Assembly: GCF_032854445.1 (NCBI RefSeq)
Contig: NC_088302.1
Span: forward strand, 41,916,191 to 41,980,190
Source of the DNA: Liolophura sinensis
Lineage: Eukaryota > Mollusca > Polyplacophora > Chitonida > Chitonidae
Direction: 5' to 3'
DNA: 64,000 bases
In this document: in pieces, positions 36,801 through 48,300 of the stretch
Layout: each line of letters opens with the position of its first letter
Position numbering within the stretch: the first letter of the stretch is position 1
Notes under the pieces: generated by a model
Databases searched by the model: none
What the model was told of the DNA's origin: nothing
The model's input: only the letters and a program-made list of their open reading frames with translations
Position numbers and translations under genes: made by a program

Positions 36801-39800
36801 CAAGTATAACTAATAACCCATCGATGAGGTCAAACATCCTGATTTTAGATTTCTGAAAGATTTAATAAATGTTTACTTTTTCACATGCTTTTTTTTTTAA
36901 ACTTTTTACCAAAATTAGAGAAAATTCTGAGGATGAATCTATGTCAATCCACAGTAAGATGTCCAAAATGTCATACGCAAAGCAACGCTTGATGAATATC
37001 ATGATTCTTGCAGTGCCCTTAACGTATTCGTGCAAATGCTTGAATCAGATAAATTTAAGAACTTAGGAATGACTAGGCTGGCTGACACCACCCATGGTTA
37101 CATGTATTCAGTAAGCTCTTGAACAGCAATAAGATCAAAGGATATGTATGATGGTTAAAAAGGATATAACAATGGCTTTGTGGATTAAAGTAGTGGTGAC
37201 AAGAACGCAGCCTGAACACACCGTGAGGACAGGGGACGTGCATATCAGGAACAGATCCTCAGCTGTGGTGAAAACAAGGCAAGGCTTTAACACATCTTCC
37301 TTAACATGTATCTACACCACTACTGAGTTAATGTGTTTAAGAATAACAGATGTCTCTAAACAAATTTTTGTGTTCCAATAAACCTTGAAAAAAAAAATAA
37401 ACACAAAAGGGAGTACCAGTTGTGATTTCTCTAAACAAAGGAGAATCTGATTTACTGTGTTTACAACCATCATTATTAAGGAATTCAAACCTTTAGTAGC
37501 TTGTTGAAATGACCCCAAATTGTGTAGCTTGAAATGAATAAAACATGTTATATAACTGATGAAAAGATGTGAATAAAACCAAGTCTCCAAGAAGATTAAA
37601 ATTATTTTTAGTAACCCTTTCAGTATAAAGATCATTGTTCAGATTGAGTGAGCAGAATATCAGCATGTGACTTTATGGCCTCTAATATGATGCATGGCAC
37701 CAAACCGTGACCACTGTATCTTATAACATTAATCAGTGCTACAGATAAGGGGTGTACAGGCATAAATACTTTAAAAAATTAGATGATTCGCTTCTAAACT
37801 TAAAACAGAGTGTACTGTGTATGCCCGAAGATTTGTGTGTACGCCTACGTTCCCGAAAGCTAGTGTACATGTCAGATTTAAAGCAGACAGTCCTGCCCAG
37901 ATCAAAAGTAAATCTCCACAGCGAACCATGTGCTTGATGTTCTCCATTGTATGTTAGTTTTCAGACACTGTAGGCTACAACAAAAGCTCCTCCGCCACCA
38001 CCCACAGCAATGGAGAATGACTACCATGATATCTGTCTTTGTGACATTCTCGAGTATTTGCCATGAAGAAGATGTAGCAAAGCGTTAAAAATGGTCTTTT
38101 TTGTTACTATACTTTAAATTCTGTTTCTACATTGCACAAAATTATCCAGATATGGCTGCTGAATGTCTGATTTCAATTCCCCACAAATCGTCATCGTGGG
38201 TCCAGTTCCTGACATATACATGTAACCATGATTTTGTGAAGCTAATGCAACGGAATAAAAAATATCATGAGAACGGCTAGCAACATTTGAACAAAAACAC
38301 TTCAGATTTATACTATATACTGTCAATAATCAAAGCACAAAATTCCGTAATACAAGTCTTAAGTTGGAGGTCATGTGACCGCCCTTTCCTGTCTTAAACA
38401 AAATGGCACATCATGAAAGCTCTGCAGAAATACTCAAACTATGTGTAAAGCTGAAAATTACACAAATCCAACAGACAAAAAAAAAATAGGCAATTCTTGT
38501 CTTCTAAGGTACATTTGAATTGAACCTAAATCAACAAACCGTTTTATCATGTTTTGTCCCAAAGGAGACATTTGTTTGTATTGGCCAAGAAATGTTTAAG
38601 CAAGTAAAAGAAAGTTTATCTGTTGCATCAGCAGGTTACCATAGGAAAAAAAATAATGCTGCAACCCCTGTTATCAAATCATAACGAATAAAAAGTTGGC
38701 CTACAGTATAGGTTAAGACTGACAGTGTGTGAGTTATTGAAATAAACCCCACACAGGTTGATGAGAAATAAGTAAATGTATTCATTTCTCTTGCCGAAGA
38801 GCTGAATGATTACTTTATTCAGAAAGTTATGACTAGTTATAAATTTGGGGCCATTTACTTGTACATCTACTAGTAGGCCTATAGACCTGTTCTGAAAGAC
38901 GGATCAAAAGCTACAGACCACGTGATCTCCATAGTAACAAATGGCATGGGAGAAGAAAACGGTCCTCTAAACGTTATTGCATAGAAAAATGCCTATTTTA
39001 TGAATTGCTGTCAGTGATTTTGTATCCACTGGATTTGTATAATTTTCAGCTTTCCAGATAGTCTGAGTATTTCTGCACAGCTTTTGTGATGTTATTTTGT
39101 ACAATTTGGCCTTACTAATTTAACTAATGCTTTAACACTCGGCAGCCATTTTGTTTTCGACACGGAAGGATGGTCACGTGACCTCCAACTTCTGATTCGT
39201 CTTACAGAATATGCTATAAAGGAAAGAATCTCTGTACATATTGATCTATGTATACAAGTATGCACATGTGTGTCTTTTCTCCACCCAGTTTCACTTGATC
39301 AACTTCACTCTTTCCAGGTGTATTACTGGTGACCCTAGATGGTAAAGTATTAAGTATTTGAAAAAATGTGTCCTGCAGTACTGCGTACTTGGAAAGTCTG
39401 AAGTAGCGTACTCCCTCTCTTTCAATGTCAGGATTACCCAAAATCCTGTGAAAAGAAATTATCTGTAGCACTGATTTATTATGACTCTAAAAAGAAAAAC
39501 ACACAGAAAAATAACAGACCAAACTTCTACTTACCCTTTTAGTCTTCCTTTTTTCACACAGTTTTTTAATATTCTCCAATGTCACCTCATCCGTTAAAAT
39601 CTTGTTAAGTGTTTCCAATCGAAGCTTAACGGGATAGAATCAAATATACAAATCAACCATCTACTGTGGAACACTCTTATCAAACAGAAAAATGGGTAAA
39701 ATAACTGTGTGGACAAAGGGGTATAGCTCTGCAACCCTCTCTGATTTATTTATTTCTTTGATTGGTGTTTTACGCCTTACTCAAAAATATTTCACTTCTA

Positions 39801-41867
39801 CCACGGCAGCCAGCATTATGGTGGGAGGAAACCGGGCAGGGCTCGGGGGAAACGCACGACCATTCGCAGGTTGCTGGCTGACCTTTCCACCTACCAAACC
39901 TCTCTGCAGTCCCTCTCACAAACCTGCATATGCCTAATACTTTCAGAATTACATGTACTGGCATAAAAGGAAAAAGTTTAAATGGTGCAGAACATCCCCG
40001 CTAAATTACATATGTTGTGAGAGAGTCAAACACAATGATGGGGGATAGCCAGACATGGAGATTGTATATTTCAGACAGACAAGATTAACATGCCCTGGCA
40101 ATTTTTCAGGAAAAGACGCCACATTACTAGCACCTTTTTGGGATCAGGTGGACAGGTTCTTTATTAATAATTTTTCATATGTCTAGATATACCCACAAGT
40201 ATACAACACAATACATTTTGGTTTTCAAAATCTTATGAGTTATGTTTTTAATCTGCATCTAAACTACTACGTTACTGGTCAAAACTGTTAAGAATTTGGG
40301 CCAGTTTGAGGTTACCCTTGTCTTCTTAATCTGGTCAAACTTCAGTTGAAAGTTCTCAGATTCCAGATCAGCTTCAATGGTGGTGATTAGGTCTACAAGC
40401 TCATCCTTCAATTTAAATGCTTCTTGAAGACAGCACTTAAAGTTGGCAATCTGAAACAGCCCAAGAAAACTTATGTAACCTAAAGAAAAATACATATATC
40501 ACTTGAAGCTTAGCATTTCCAAAGTTACAGATTATCCTTGAATCTGATTGATTCATTCACCTAACTGGGTTATTTAAAGTATTTTTGGGAAGTTTGTCAC
40601 GTTTTGACAACAATAGTATCATTTACACTTCTGAAAGTGCATTTTTACATGCCAAACTTTAGGTGAAATAATGTGCTCTCACAAAATATAAGTCCACAGA
40701 CTGTCAAAAAAATACACTATACACATTCAATAAACATCCCTATATGTGTCTCACAAATTTTATCATAGTGTAGAGTTGAATAAGCCAAGTATGTAGCTCC
40801 TCATTTTAGCTAAAAAAAAAAAAAAAACAACTTGGGTTGCTTGCTTTTTCTTCATCTTACATGTGGAGTAAATAAAAATGATACAAAGTTAAAATTTGCG
40901 TACTGCAAGCTCAGAGCATTACTGATTCACTCACAGTGACCAGTGTTTTAGCTGGAAGAGGTTTACTCTTTTTATTCAGGCTTTTCAGCCATCCGTCTAC
41001 CCAGTCTTGGTCCTGTTGCTTCTGTGGAAATTGTTCAGCTTCTTTTCCAAAGGAATCACTTCCAAGAGGCATAGGAGGGCGAAAAACTGTGCCTGTTGTG
41101 CCAGAGTGGCTGGGCTGAGAAACAGGATGGGACTGCGAGGGGTGGCAGAGCTGGGGTCGTGAGGGATTGGTAAAGTGCTGTGACTGATACTGGGTGTTGG
41201 ATGCGATTGGTCTTTGAGAGAAGGGCCTGATCTGTGAAGCAATGGAGTCGACACTTGACATTTGGTGACGGTTAACATTGTTTGATGACTGAAATGCTCC
41301 CTGCATGTTTCTAGGTGGTAGTATCCTTGGGCTACCTGTTGAAAAATTTGCTGTATGAACTGAAGTTTGGTTTGTGCGTTGAGGTATGGGATTTGTAAAT
41401 GGTGGCTGTATCTGATTCCATCTGCCATTCTGAAATTGCTGAAAGCTGCTCTCCACACCTGAATGCGGTGAAGCAGATGTTCCCGGGTGTTGGGGCTGTG
41501 TTGACTGATACGGTGGCCGAGTAAGTTGATTTTGTGGCTCGTGTGGTGGTGGCATCGGTGGCCATTGGGGCTGAATTTGCTGATAAGGTGGCTGCAGTGG
41601 CACATGTTGGGACTGAGCTGGCCGATATGGAGGCTCAGCTAATTTGTGTTGGCGCTGATTAGATGGTGGCACAGGTCGGTGTTGGAATGGAGTTTGTTGA
41701 TACGGTGGACGAGCCTGAGGGTGCTGGGGTGGAATCTGCACCGGCGGGAGTTGAGGTTGCACCTGTCCCCCAGTTTCTGGTCTTGTGGAAGCCACCCTCA
41801 TGGTGGCAAGAAACTGCCCAACTTCCATGCTACTCGGTATGTTTCCAGCCGGTGTCTGCTTAGCCAT
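30819..41867 (-). CDS. PDCD7: Programmed cell death protein 7 / U11-U12 snRNP 59K
   Basis: PDCD7 is the 59K protein of the U11/U12 di-snRNP of the minor spliceosome. Exons in transcript order are 41867-40935, 40450-40316, 39624-39535, 36393-36262, 35110-34972, 34277-34165, 33498-33375, 32068-31981 and 30939-30819. They sum to 1875 nt (624 residues) with consistent phases. The human protein has 485 residues; the excess is in the long Pro/Gln-rich N-terminus of exon 1, which has repeated PPYQ motifs. The C-terminal half matches human closely: MKAAADRTLSEVRRK, then GLRKLRELR, IYETEEKTLKVMLETEQEE, RQRLFGKD, FYKQFYRQAETSLESLVSVR and the end DWVWPAEPSSGIWASVMKQ. It is rich in charged coiled coil. 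The start at 41867 has a GCCATGG context; upstream the frame has a TTG and then a TGA stop at 41942-41940. Confidence 0.95.
32636..32790 (-). mobile_element. Core-SINE copy, well preserved, in PDCD7 intron
   Basis: Shows TTTGATTGGTGTTTTACGCC, CAAGAATATTTCACTTATGC, GACGGCGGCCAGCATTATGG, GAAACCCACGACCATCCACA and GGTTGCTGGCAGACCTTCCC. A second partial core (AGAATATTTCACTTCTAC … AGCATTATGCTGGGAGGAAA) follows at 32793-32850. Between them lie only a few bases, so this looks like a nested or tandem copy. Confidence 0.88.
33618..33662 (-). mobile_element. Core-SINE tail fragment in PDCD7 intron
   Basis: Only TTATTTGATTGGTGTTTAAT and TATTCAAGAACATTTCAGCA remain. It lies between exons 34277-34165 and 33498-33375. 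Confidence 0.6.
34535..34612. repeat. Short degenerate ~20-bp repeat in PDCD7 intron
   Basis: GGTGGAGGAAACCATTTTGC, CTGGTGAAAACCAGTCTGCC, TAGTGGAAGCCAGTCTGCCT and GGAGGAAACCAC follow one another. The unit is a CCAGTCTGCCTGGTGGAAA-like 20-mer in about four copies. Confidence 0.65.
35164..35222 (-). mobile_element. Core-SINE tail fragment in PDCD7 intron
   Basis: Reads TTTATTTATTTGATTGGTAT, TTTACGCCACGCTCAAGAGT and ATTTCTTGAG. It sits about 50 bases upstream of the acceptor of exon 35110-34972 on the minus strand, close to where a branch point would be expected. Confidence 0.65.
38344..39208. mobile_element. Large inverted-repeat element in PDCD7 intron
   Basis: The left arm (38344-38493) and right arm (38991-39208) are inverted copies. 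Shared blocks in order are AAGTTGGAGGTCAYGTGACC, AAACAAAATGGC, a GCAGAAATACTCARACTATS block, AAAGCTGAAAATTAYACAAA, TCC and AAAATAGGC. The right arm has an extra ~55 bases. About 500 bases separate the arms. No transposase is seen, so this would be a non-autonomous foldback DNA element. The arm ends carry a CACGTG (or CATGTG) box plus an AAAATGGC motif. It lies in the intron between exons 39624-39535 and 36393-36262. Confidence 0.75.
39250..39445 (-). other. Exon-like open frame in a PDCD7 intron
   Basis: After a good acceptor (CTTTTCACAG ending at 39446) the minus strand stays open for about 65 codons, including NPDIEREGVRYFRLSKYAVL. It cannot be a PDCD7 exon in the main transcript: the preceding exon ends in phase 0, and phase 0 meets TAA within four codons. 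The human protein also has no matching segment. It may be a remnant of another gene or element next to the inverted repeat. I do not recognise it. Confidence 0.3.
39742..39894 (-). mobile_element. Core-SINE copy, well preserved, in PDCD7 intron
   Basis: Reads TTTGATTGGTGTTTTACGCC, CTACCACGGCAGCCAGCATT, ATGGTGGGAGGAAACCGGGC, AACGCACGACCATTCGCAGG and TTGCTGGCTGACC. It ends about 120 bases on the acceptor side of exon 39624-39535. Confidence 0.88.
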
Positions 41868-42324
41868 GGCTTCTATTACAAGGGCGTAGCCTACAGGTTT
41901 CTCTACGTGTTGTTGTTGTTGCACTTGCAAATTCTGAACTCACTCCGTCTCATATAACAATGCCAATCTGCAAGATTTTTTAGCACAATGCGCGCAAAAA
42001 TGACTGAGAAAAATTACATCTGTAACTTAAAAGCTATGTGTCCCTGTCAGCTTTGTTGCGCTTAAATTCACCCAGTCATGCCAGAGGTTTTGGTTCGAAA
42101 ACTTTGCTGTGGCCATGCTGCTGTTTTCTGGTGAGTCACGTGACTTCGTCCTAGGCGTATCTTTCTTTACACTGTAAAAAACTAAACCATGACAATCTAA
42201 AGGCGATATAGTTCACGTGGAATTTTGTCCAGGAAATAAAAGCGGCATGACAAGTACATTTAGATAATGATTTACACGTCAACATGATGAAGAGAGTATA
42301 AGTCACGTGATGCAAACAAACAAA
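41868..42324. promoter_or_regulatory. Bidirectional promoter region of PDCD7 and PTAR1
   Basis: The start codons of the two divergent genes are 457 bases apart, so one region must serve both. No TATA box is evident near either start. Three CACGTG boxes occur at 42137-42142 (inside the palindrome GTCACGTGAC, 42135-42144), 42214-42219 and 42304-42309. The last is 15 bases before the PTAR1 ATG, in AGTCACGTGATGCAAAC. GTCACGTGAC fits the binding preference of bHLH-zip factors such as USF and TFEB/MITF; which factor acts here is not known. Confidence 0.7.
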
Positions 42325-45300
42325 ATGGCGACAGATGACAGAGGGGCACGGATTTTGTCTGATTTAAATGCTGCATTTAAGAAAGATCCTAGCATGTAAA
42401 GCATTTTTCTGTTCGGTTTATGTTGAATTGCTTCAGAAAGAACGATTAGGATAAGAAATCCCATTTTGTCACTTTATTTTTGTGCTACTGAAATGTCAAA
42501 AAATGTTGTTACCGTACAGTGTTTGTGTAGTCCGAGTCTGTAACTGTGTCTTTTTCAGTGTGTCAGTGTATTTATGATATTGACATTCGTCATGACTATG
42601 AATGTACGGTGTACAGACTACTGTTGAATACTGAGTCAGACTGAGTCGGCTGATTCACTGATACAGCCATACACTCAGTCATTATTTTAAATTTGTACAT
42701 GCAGGTTTGCTCGAACTTTTCGTCTTGAAGAAGATATTCATAGTTTTAGGCACCCGGGTTCTTGGCATGGAACAGGAGGAGATGTATAACACGAAGCCAA
42801 ATGGGCGAAATGCTGATTTTTGCCAATTCCTAAAGATTAAAGTACTGTAACAACTAAAATTATCATATTTGAAGTCCAGACACACACTGATTACTTTTCC
42901 AGGAAGAATTTCTTCCTAAAAGCTATTTTTTTTTTTTCAGTTTTTATGCCAAAGTCTCCTTCGATGGCAATCTCACATGGGCTAAATTCGCATTTTTTCA
43001 CCTCCAGCTCTTTAGTCATGTGATCATAGAGTGTGCTGATGATTGGTTCAAAGCAGCTATCATATCACTGCAAAACTATGGATTGTTCCTGTGTGCTGTC
43101 AGTACTTTCTGACATGTGGGTGGCTTCATTAAGGGTGCAGTTCTTTGCCATTAAAACAGCGTCTTTTTTGGTTGGAGCATGTTCAGACATTGGTTTGGAG
43201 CCACCTTTGGCCGAACAAACTTCTGCCAAGGCTAATGTCAGAGCATCCTCAGACAAATATTTATTGTGCTGCCTCAGTAAAACACCTGGCCGAAGATGCC
43301 AGATGTGATAATGGGCTTTGTTTTTTTGGGCTGCATCAGCATTCAGACCAGCCCGTAAGAAGCCTGTATCAAGATATAACTGAAATAATGTTGAATGTAC
43401 ATTGAGCCGCAAGCAAACAACCAAATCTGTCTATATCGTATGAGATGTAGGCCTTTATTATTGACATAGATCATGGACTGAATATGGGCGAGAATGGAAA
43501 AATGCCACAATAAATTAAAGCTCATTATAAATTTGGTCTCAGTTTTCCACATTATTCAGTGAATAAACTCATGTGTTAAAATCAGAATTTTTCTAAAGGT
43601 GATCTGGTGATAGCTTTGAAAGCTGATCCTCACAGATTTAACCCAATGTTAACTTGGTTTATTTTATTCCATTTTATCTATTGCAGAGATGAGTATGATG
43701 TAATCCCCATACTGGAGCCTAGACACAATAAAAGTCCCCTTGTACTAGTGGATCATAAGCTGGGACTTGAACTGTGGAGTGTTAAGATTCTTTATGAATA
43801 TTCATACAGCTGTCTTTTATCGAGGAGAAGGACATTGAACTTCAAGAAACAATTAGGTATGACTAATGAATACAGGATTATGTTTTCATGCATATTTATA
43901 AATCAGCAAGATAATTGTTATGTAGAATATTATTTTTCAGTGGTTTCTCCATTACAGATGTCATGGATATAGCTGTGGTGCTAGCACTGTGTTTGTCATT
44001 AATGACATATGAACCCTCAGTGAGTAGGTGCGAAAATCTGCATACGGTTTTGAAAGTAGACTTGAATCTTTTAACAATGTGGTTTGATGTAGACTTCTAA
44101 CATCTGACTTATTCATTACATCAGGCCTCCTAGCTAATGGGTAAAAGACCCTTTATGGTTAGATATAATATCGTACCATGCGTTTATACCTGTCATATTT
44201 GTGAAAGTGTGCATGTGTATTTCTTTCTTTTTTTCTGTTAATTTGTGATCCAGACTATTCAGTCCTCAATATAGAATTATTATTATATGCCTGTAGTAAC
44301 ATAAAAATATAGAACCTGAAAGTACCCTAATTCTTATAAAATTTGGGACAGATATTAATAGTGTTGAAAATAGAATATTACACTTCTTTACCAGCTTTTT
44401 GCAAAAGTAAGATATGAGTATGCTGTTTGTTAGATTATCTAACCATGTGAGATAAAAGAAACACAATATTCTTGCTAGAATTACATATATATTGACTAAA
44501 ATAAGCAGACCTAGTGTCCCAGATTTTAGAAGAAATAGGGTATCATTAAAATATAACTACAGCATAATAGGCTTCAGCCTGGGCCAGTCTTACAAAGCAG
44601 ATGTTTATAAATACAAAGTATTTCTTTTTCTTTTATGCCAATCATAAATATGATTCATCATTCACATTAACCTTTGACGTCAGGTACAGTGGTTGAGTGG
44701 TAGAGTAAACGCATAATTTACCTGTTGTATGTTCATTTCAAACTTACCTCTGGGTATAGCACATATTCCAGTGCTGAGAATTTCCTGAGAGAACTCCGGT
44801 ATTTGAACCAGTGACGTCATAGTCAGGCATCTGACTTCTGTCATGAACTTCATACACAAATCATGTGTTAATTGAAGTTTTTGACTGGTGTTTTACGCAG
44901 TACTCAAGAATATTCACTTACAGGACAGTGACCAGCATTATGGTGGAGATTGTTGAAATAATACTTTCTGATGATATCAATGAATAATTGCCATACTTAC
45001 CTGGTACTTAGTAATTTCAAATTATCTATTCACTTATGCAAATAATGCATCTTTGTTTCCTTAGGAATTGAAGAGTTATCGAGTCTGTCACGTGCTGTAA
45101 TACTGGTCAACCCAGAATGTGCCACAGTCTGGAACATCAGGTACCTTTATATCTCTTGTCTACTGTCAAAAAAATAAAAGCTGTGGCTAAATATATGTAG
45201 TTATACTTAAAATTCTTTGATTGTTAAAATATCCATATTATATCTGGTCCTCGCTGCTAGATACGTGAGATGTCCTACTGTAAGTGAAATCTAAAATGAT

Positions 45301-48300
45301 GTGTGACCCTTCAGTTCCAACCACCTCCTGGAGCCCTTGGGTTGACTGATAATAGTGCATGTGAGAGTTATCAATGCTCAGCCTGCCGTGACCTCTCATG
45401 TATGTCTGTGATCAGTAATATTGTCTACCTGATGAGGAACAGTGGTAACACATGGGCTCTGTCTGATTTTCTTTACATGAGAATCCTACCGTAAGTGACA
45501 TCCACTGCATCAGCAAGTATTCTTTAGTACTGACCATGTGATAATACAGTACCGGTGTTATTTTACTGCTGTGATTTTACTTTCTGAAGCAAATTCTCGT
45601 TTGGTAAATCTCTTTGTTTTGATACTTTCCTGTTAGAAAAGAACTGGTACAGTCTGGAGACTTGAGCATAGAGGAGGATTTAAAGCTGGCAGGGCTAGTT
45701 CTTACAAAACATCCCAAAAGTCCAGAAACCTATTCACATAGGTGGGTATGACTTGACTTTGTGACGTTTATGTTTATTTTTAAGTGTTTTTGAAATTATG
45801 CAAGAAAAGTATAGAATACACATCGAATTAAATGGCATTTCTTTTACAAGGATTCTGCTCCTTTCGCATGTTTTATACATCTTTTTCTCCATTTTCGACT
45901 TGAAACTGTAACTGTGCCCATAAGTTTCAGAAAGAATTATTTATTAATAATTTTGCTAAATTTGATGAATTCCATATCATGGCTCTGTGTTACCATGCTT
46001 TATCATGGAGAAGGTGTGACTGTTTATATCTACCTCAAGACCCATATAATGACATGCGCACTGAAACTGCCTTGAAAGACTACTGGTGATGATTTGTCAC
46101 ATACCGAAGCGGTATCCAATCACAATTATCAAAGAAATAAATTTAGAAAATTATCCCTGTTTGTCTTTCAGGAAGTGGTTGCTGAACCGACTTCAGAAGG
46201 AGTCTAATCCCATCATAGCTCTGGAACCTGACCGTCACACTAACGGTGCAATACAGAATGGAGATGTCAGCATGGACAGTATTAACATCATCGTTGGGAG
46301 TCACAGTGTAAATCACGGGAGTCACAATGTAAATCACAGCAACCACCTGATATTAGATACAGCCGCAGATTGGGAGGAGATCTTGTCAGAAGAATTATGT
46401 GTCTGTGAAGCTGCAGCAAGCCGTTACCCTAGCAATTACAATGCCTGGAGCCATCGCATCTGGGTGGTACAGAAGTTCTACAAGCGTGGCATACAGGTAC
46501 AATATCGATAGGGGAGTTGTGAGTTTGAACATGGACATGGGTGTCTGAAAAGAGTCTCACAAAAAGTTATTCCAGTTTCCAAAAAAAACTGACTGCTGTC
46601 TCAAGTACCAACCAGTTAAATGAAATAAATAAACGTATTGTGTAAAACTACTGGAATGCTTGCTTGATTATCAGAAAGAAACATGAACAAACTGACATTT
46701 TATTTTCTTATATGATAAAAGGCCTATTGAAACCGTGAAAAATTACCATATTATATTGTTGTTTGTTACACCATTAACACTTGAATATCATCATGTGATA
46801 ATGAGGCAGTGTACTTGTGCATGTTTTACACACAGGTAGGTATTGTTTTGTTATACATGAAAAAAAAGAAACTCAGTATTGGTGTATTGTTGAAAAACTT
46901 ACAGTGAGGCCAAAAAATTTTTGTTGATTGTAACCTGATCTTATGTCACAAAATAGGGTTGTAGGGAATTCTTTTGGGGGGGGGGGGGGGGGGACTAACT
47001 AAAGAATATGGATTTTGAAGAAAAGAAATTGGAAAGAAAAATTCAGAAAAAAAACCAAAACATGACCACCTTTGTTAAAATCTAGTATAAAAATAATAAT
47101 GGCCTGAATATATATTTTTTTATAACAATGGCGCAATGACCTGGAACCCCTCATCAATGCAGTCGCTGTCTCCAACTGCATATGGGAAGCTCTGCTAGCA
47201 GCATGCAATTGGTTGTGGGTTTCCTGCAGGTTCTGCGCGATCACCTCCCTCCATAATGCTGGACGCTGTCGCATAAGGGAAATATTCTTGAGTGCGGCGT
47301 AAAACACTAATCAAATAAATAAACTTAACAAGGTATGCACATTTTATGCTTGTAGAGTTACCCTATGCTTTGACAATGTGTGTTGTTTAATACACGTACA
47401 TTTATGCAATTCAGAAATTTTGCTTGTTTTTACAGGTATTGTTAAGAGAAATGTCGAGCACAATGCCGTGGGTGTCATCTCATGTGTCAGACCACAGTGG
47501 TTTCCATTACCGCCAGTTTTTGCTGAGTCAACTGTGTGTGGAGAAAGCACGTGTTCAAACTGAGTTGACCGTTTGTGTGCGAGACTTGGTCACAGAGGAG
47601 ATGAAGTTTGTCACAGATCTCATCACTTTCTATCCAGGACACGAAGCACTCTGGTATCACAGGTACATGCATGACTACAGCTAGTGTCTTTGAGATAGTC
47701 AGGTTTTGACCTTTCATCCATAGAATAACTGCACAGGGCTGAGCATCTCTATACAGTCTTGAACACATTTGTGTCAGAGGGGAAGCAGCCAATCAACTGA
47801 TTAAGGTGCTTGATTTCAGTCGCTAGGACATAACATGTGCATGTTCAATCCAGGCCTTGAACAGAAAATATGTCGATTTTCTTGCTGGATCTGTTTGTAA
47901 GGCCTTGGCAGCACACAGTTGACACACTCATGTAGCCATTCACGCGTGTGCTGTATGTTACTGACTGCTTGACATGCATATTCATACATCACATGTGAAA
48001 AAGTTTGTCAGTAACTTGTCAAAAGTCTCTTGTTTTACACTGGGCACTCCATCTTTAAAACAGATGGCTATCATATAAAATGTAAAATTCTTTCATAATC
48101 ATATAAATGTAAGATTCTCTTGCCTTCATTATTCTTAAGGCTTTGGTTACAGTTAACATCTGTTTGAATTTTTTTGATCTCTTGCTTTCCACCAATATGG
48201 CATAAGCTTTGAGCTTTGGAGATTTATTTATTTTTTATTTGATCGGTGTTTTTCGCTGTACTGAATAGTATTTCACATATATGACGGCTGACAGCATTAT

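Noticed and set aside
41868-41930. Upstream extension of PDCD7 exon 1 to position 41930
   Set aside because: The extended frame starts at TTG, not ATG, and meets TGA just upstream. The ATG at 41867 has a good GCCATGG context.
43958-44025. Possible extra PTAR1 exon after a TTCTCCATTACAG acceptor
   Set aside because: It would start in the right phase, but its likely donor leaves phase 0 and the next exon then hits a stop. Human PTAR1 aligns without any such segment.
44685-44850. tRNA-like sequence with GTGGTTGAGTGGTAGAGT and GTTCATTTCAAACT
   Set aside because: It has weak A- and B-box resemblance only, and no cloverleaf could be drawn. It is probably a worn SINE and is too degraded to annotate.
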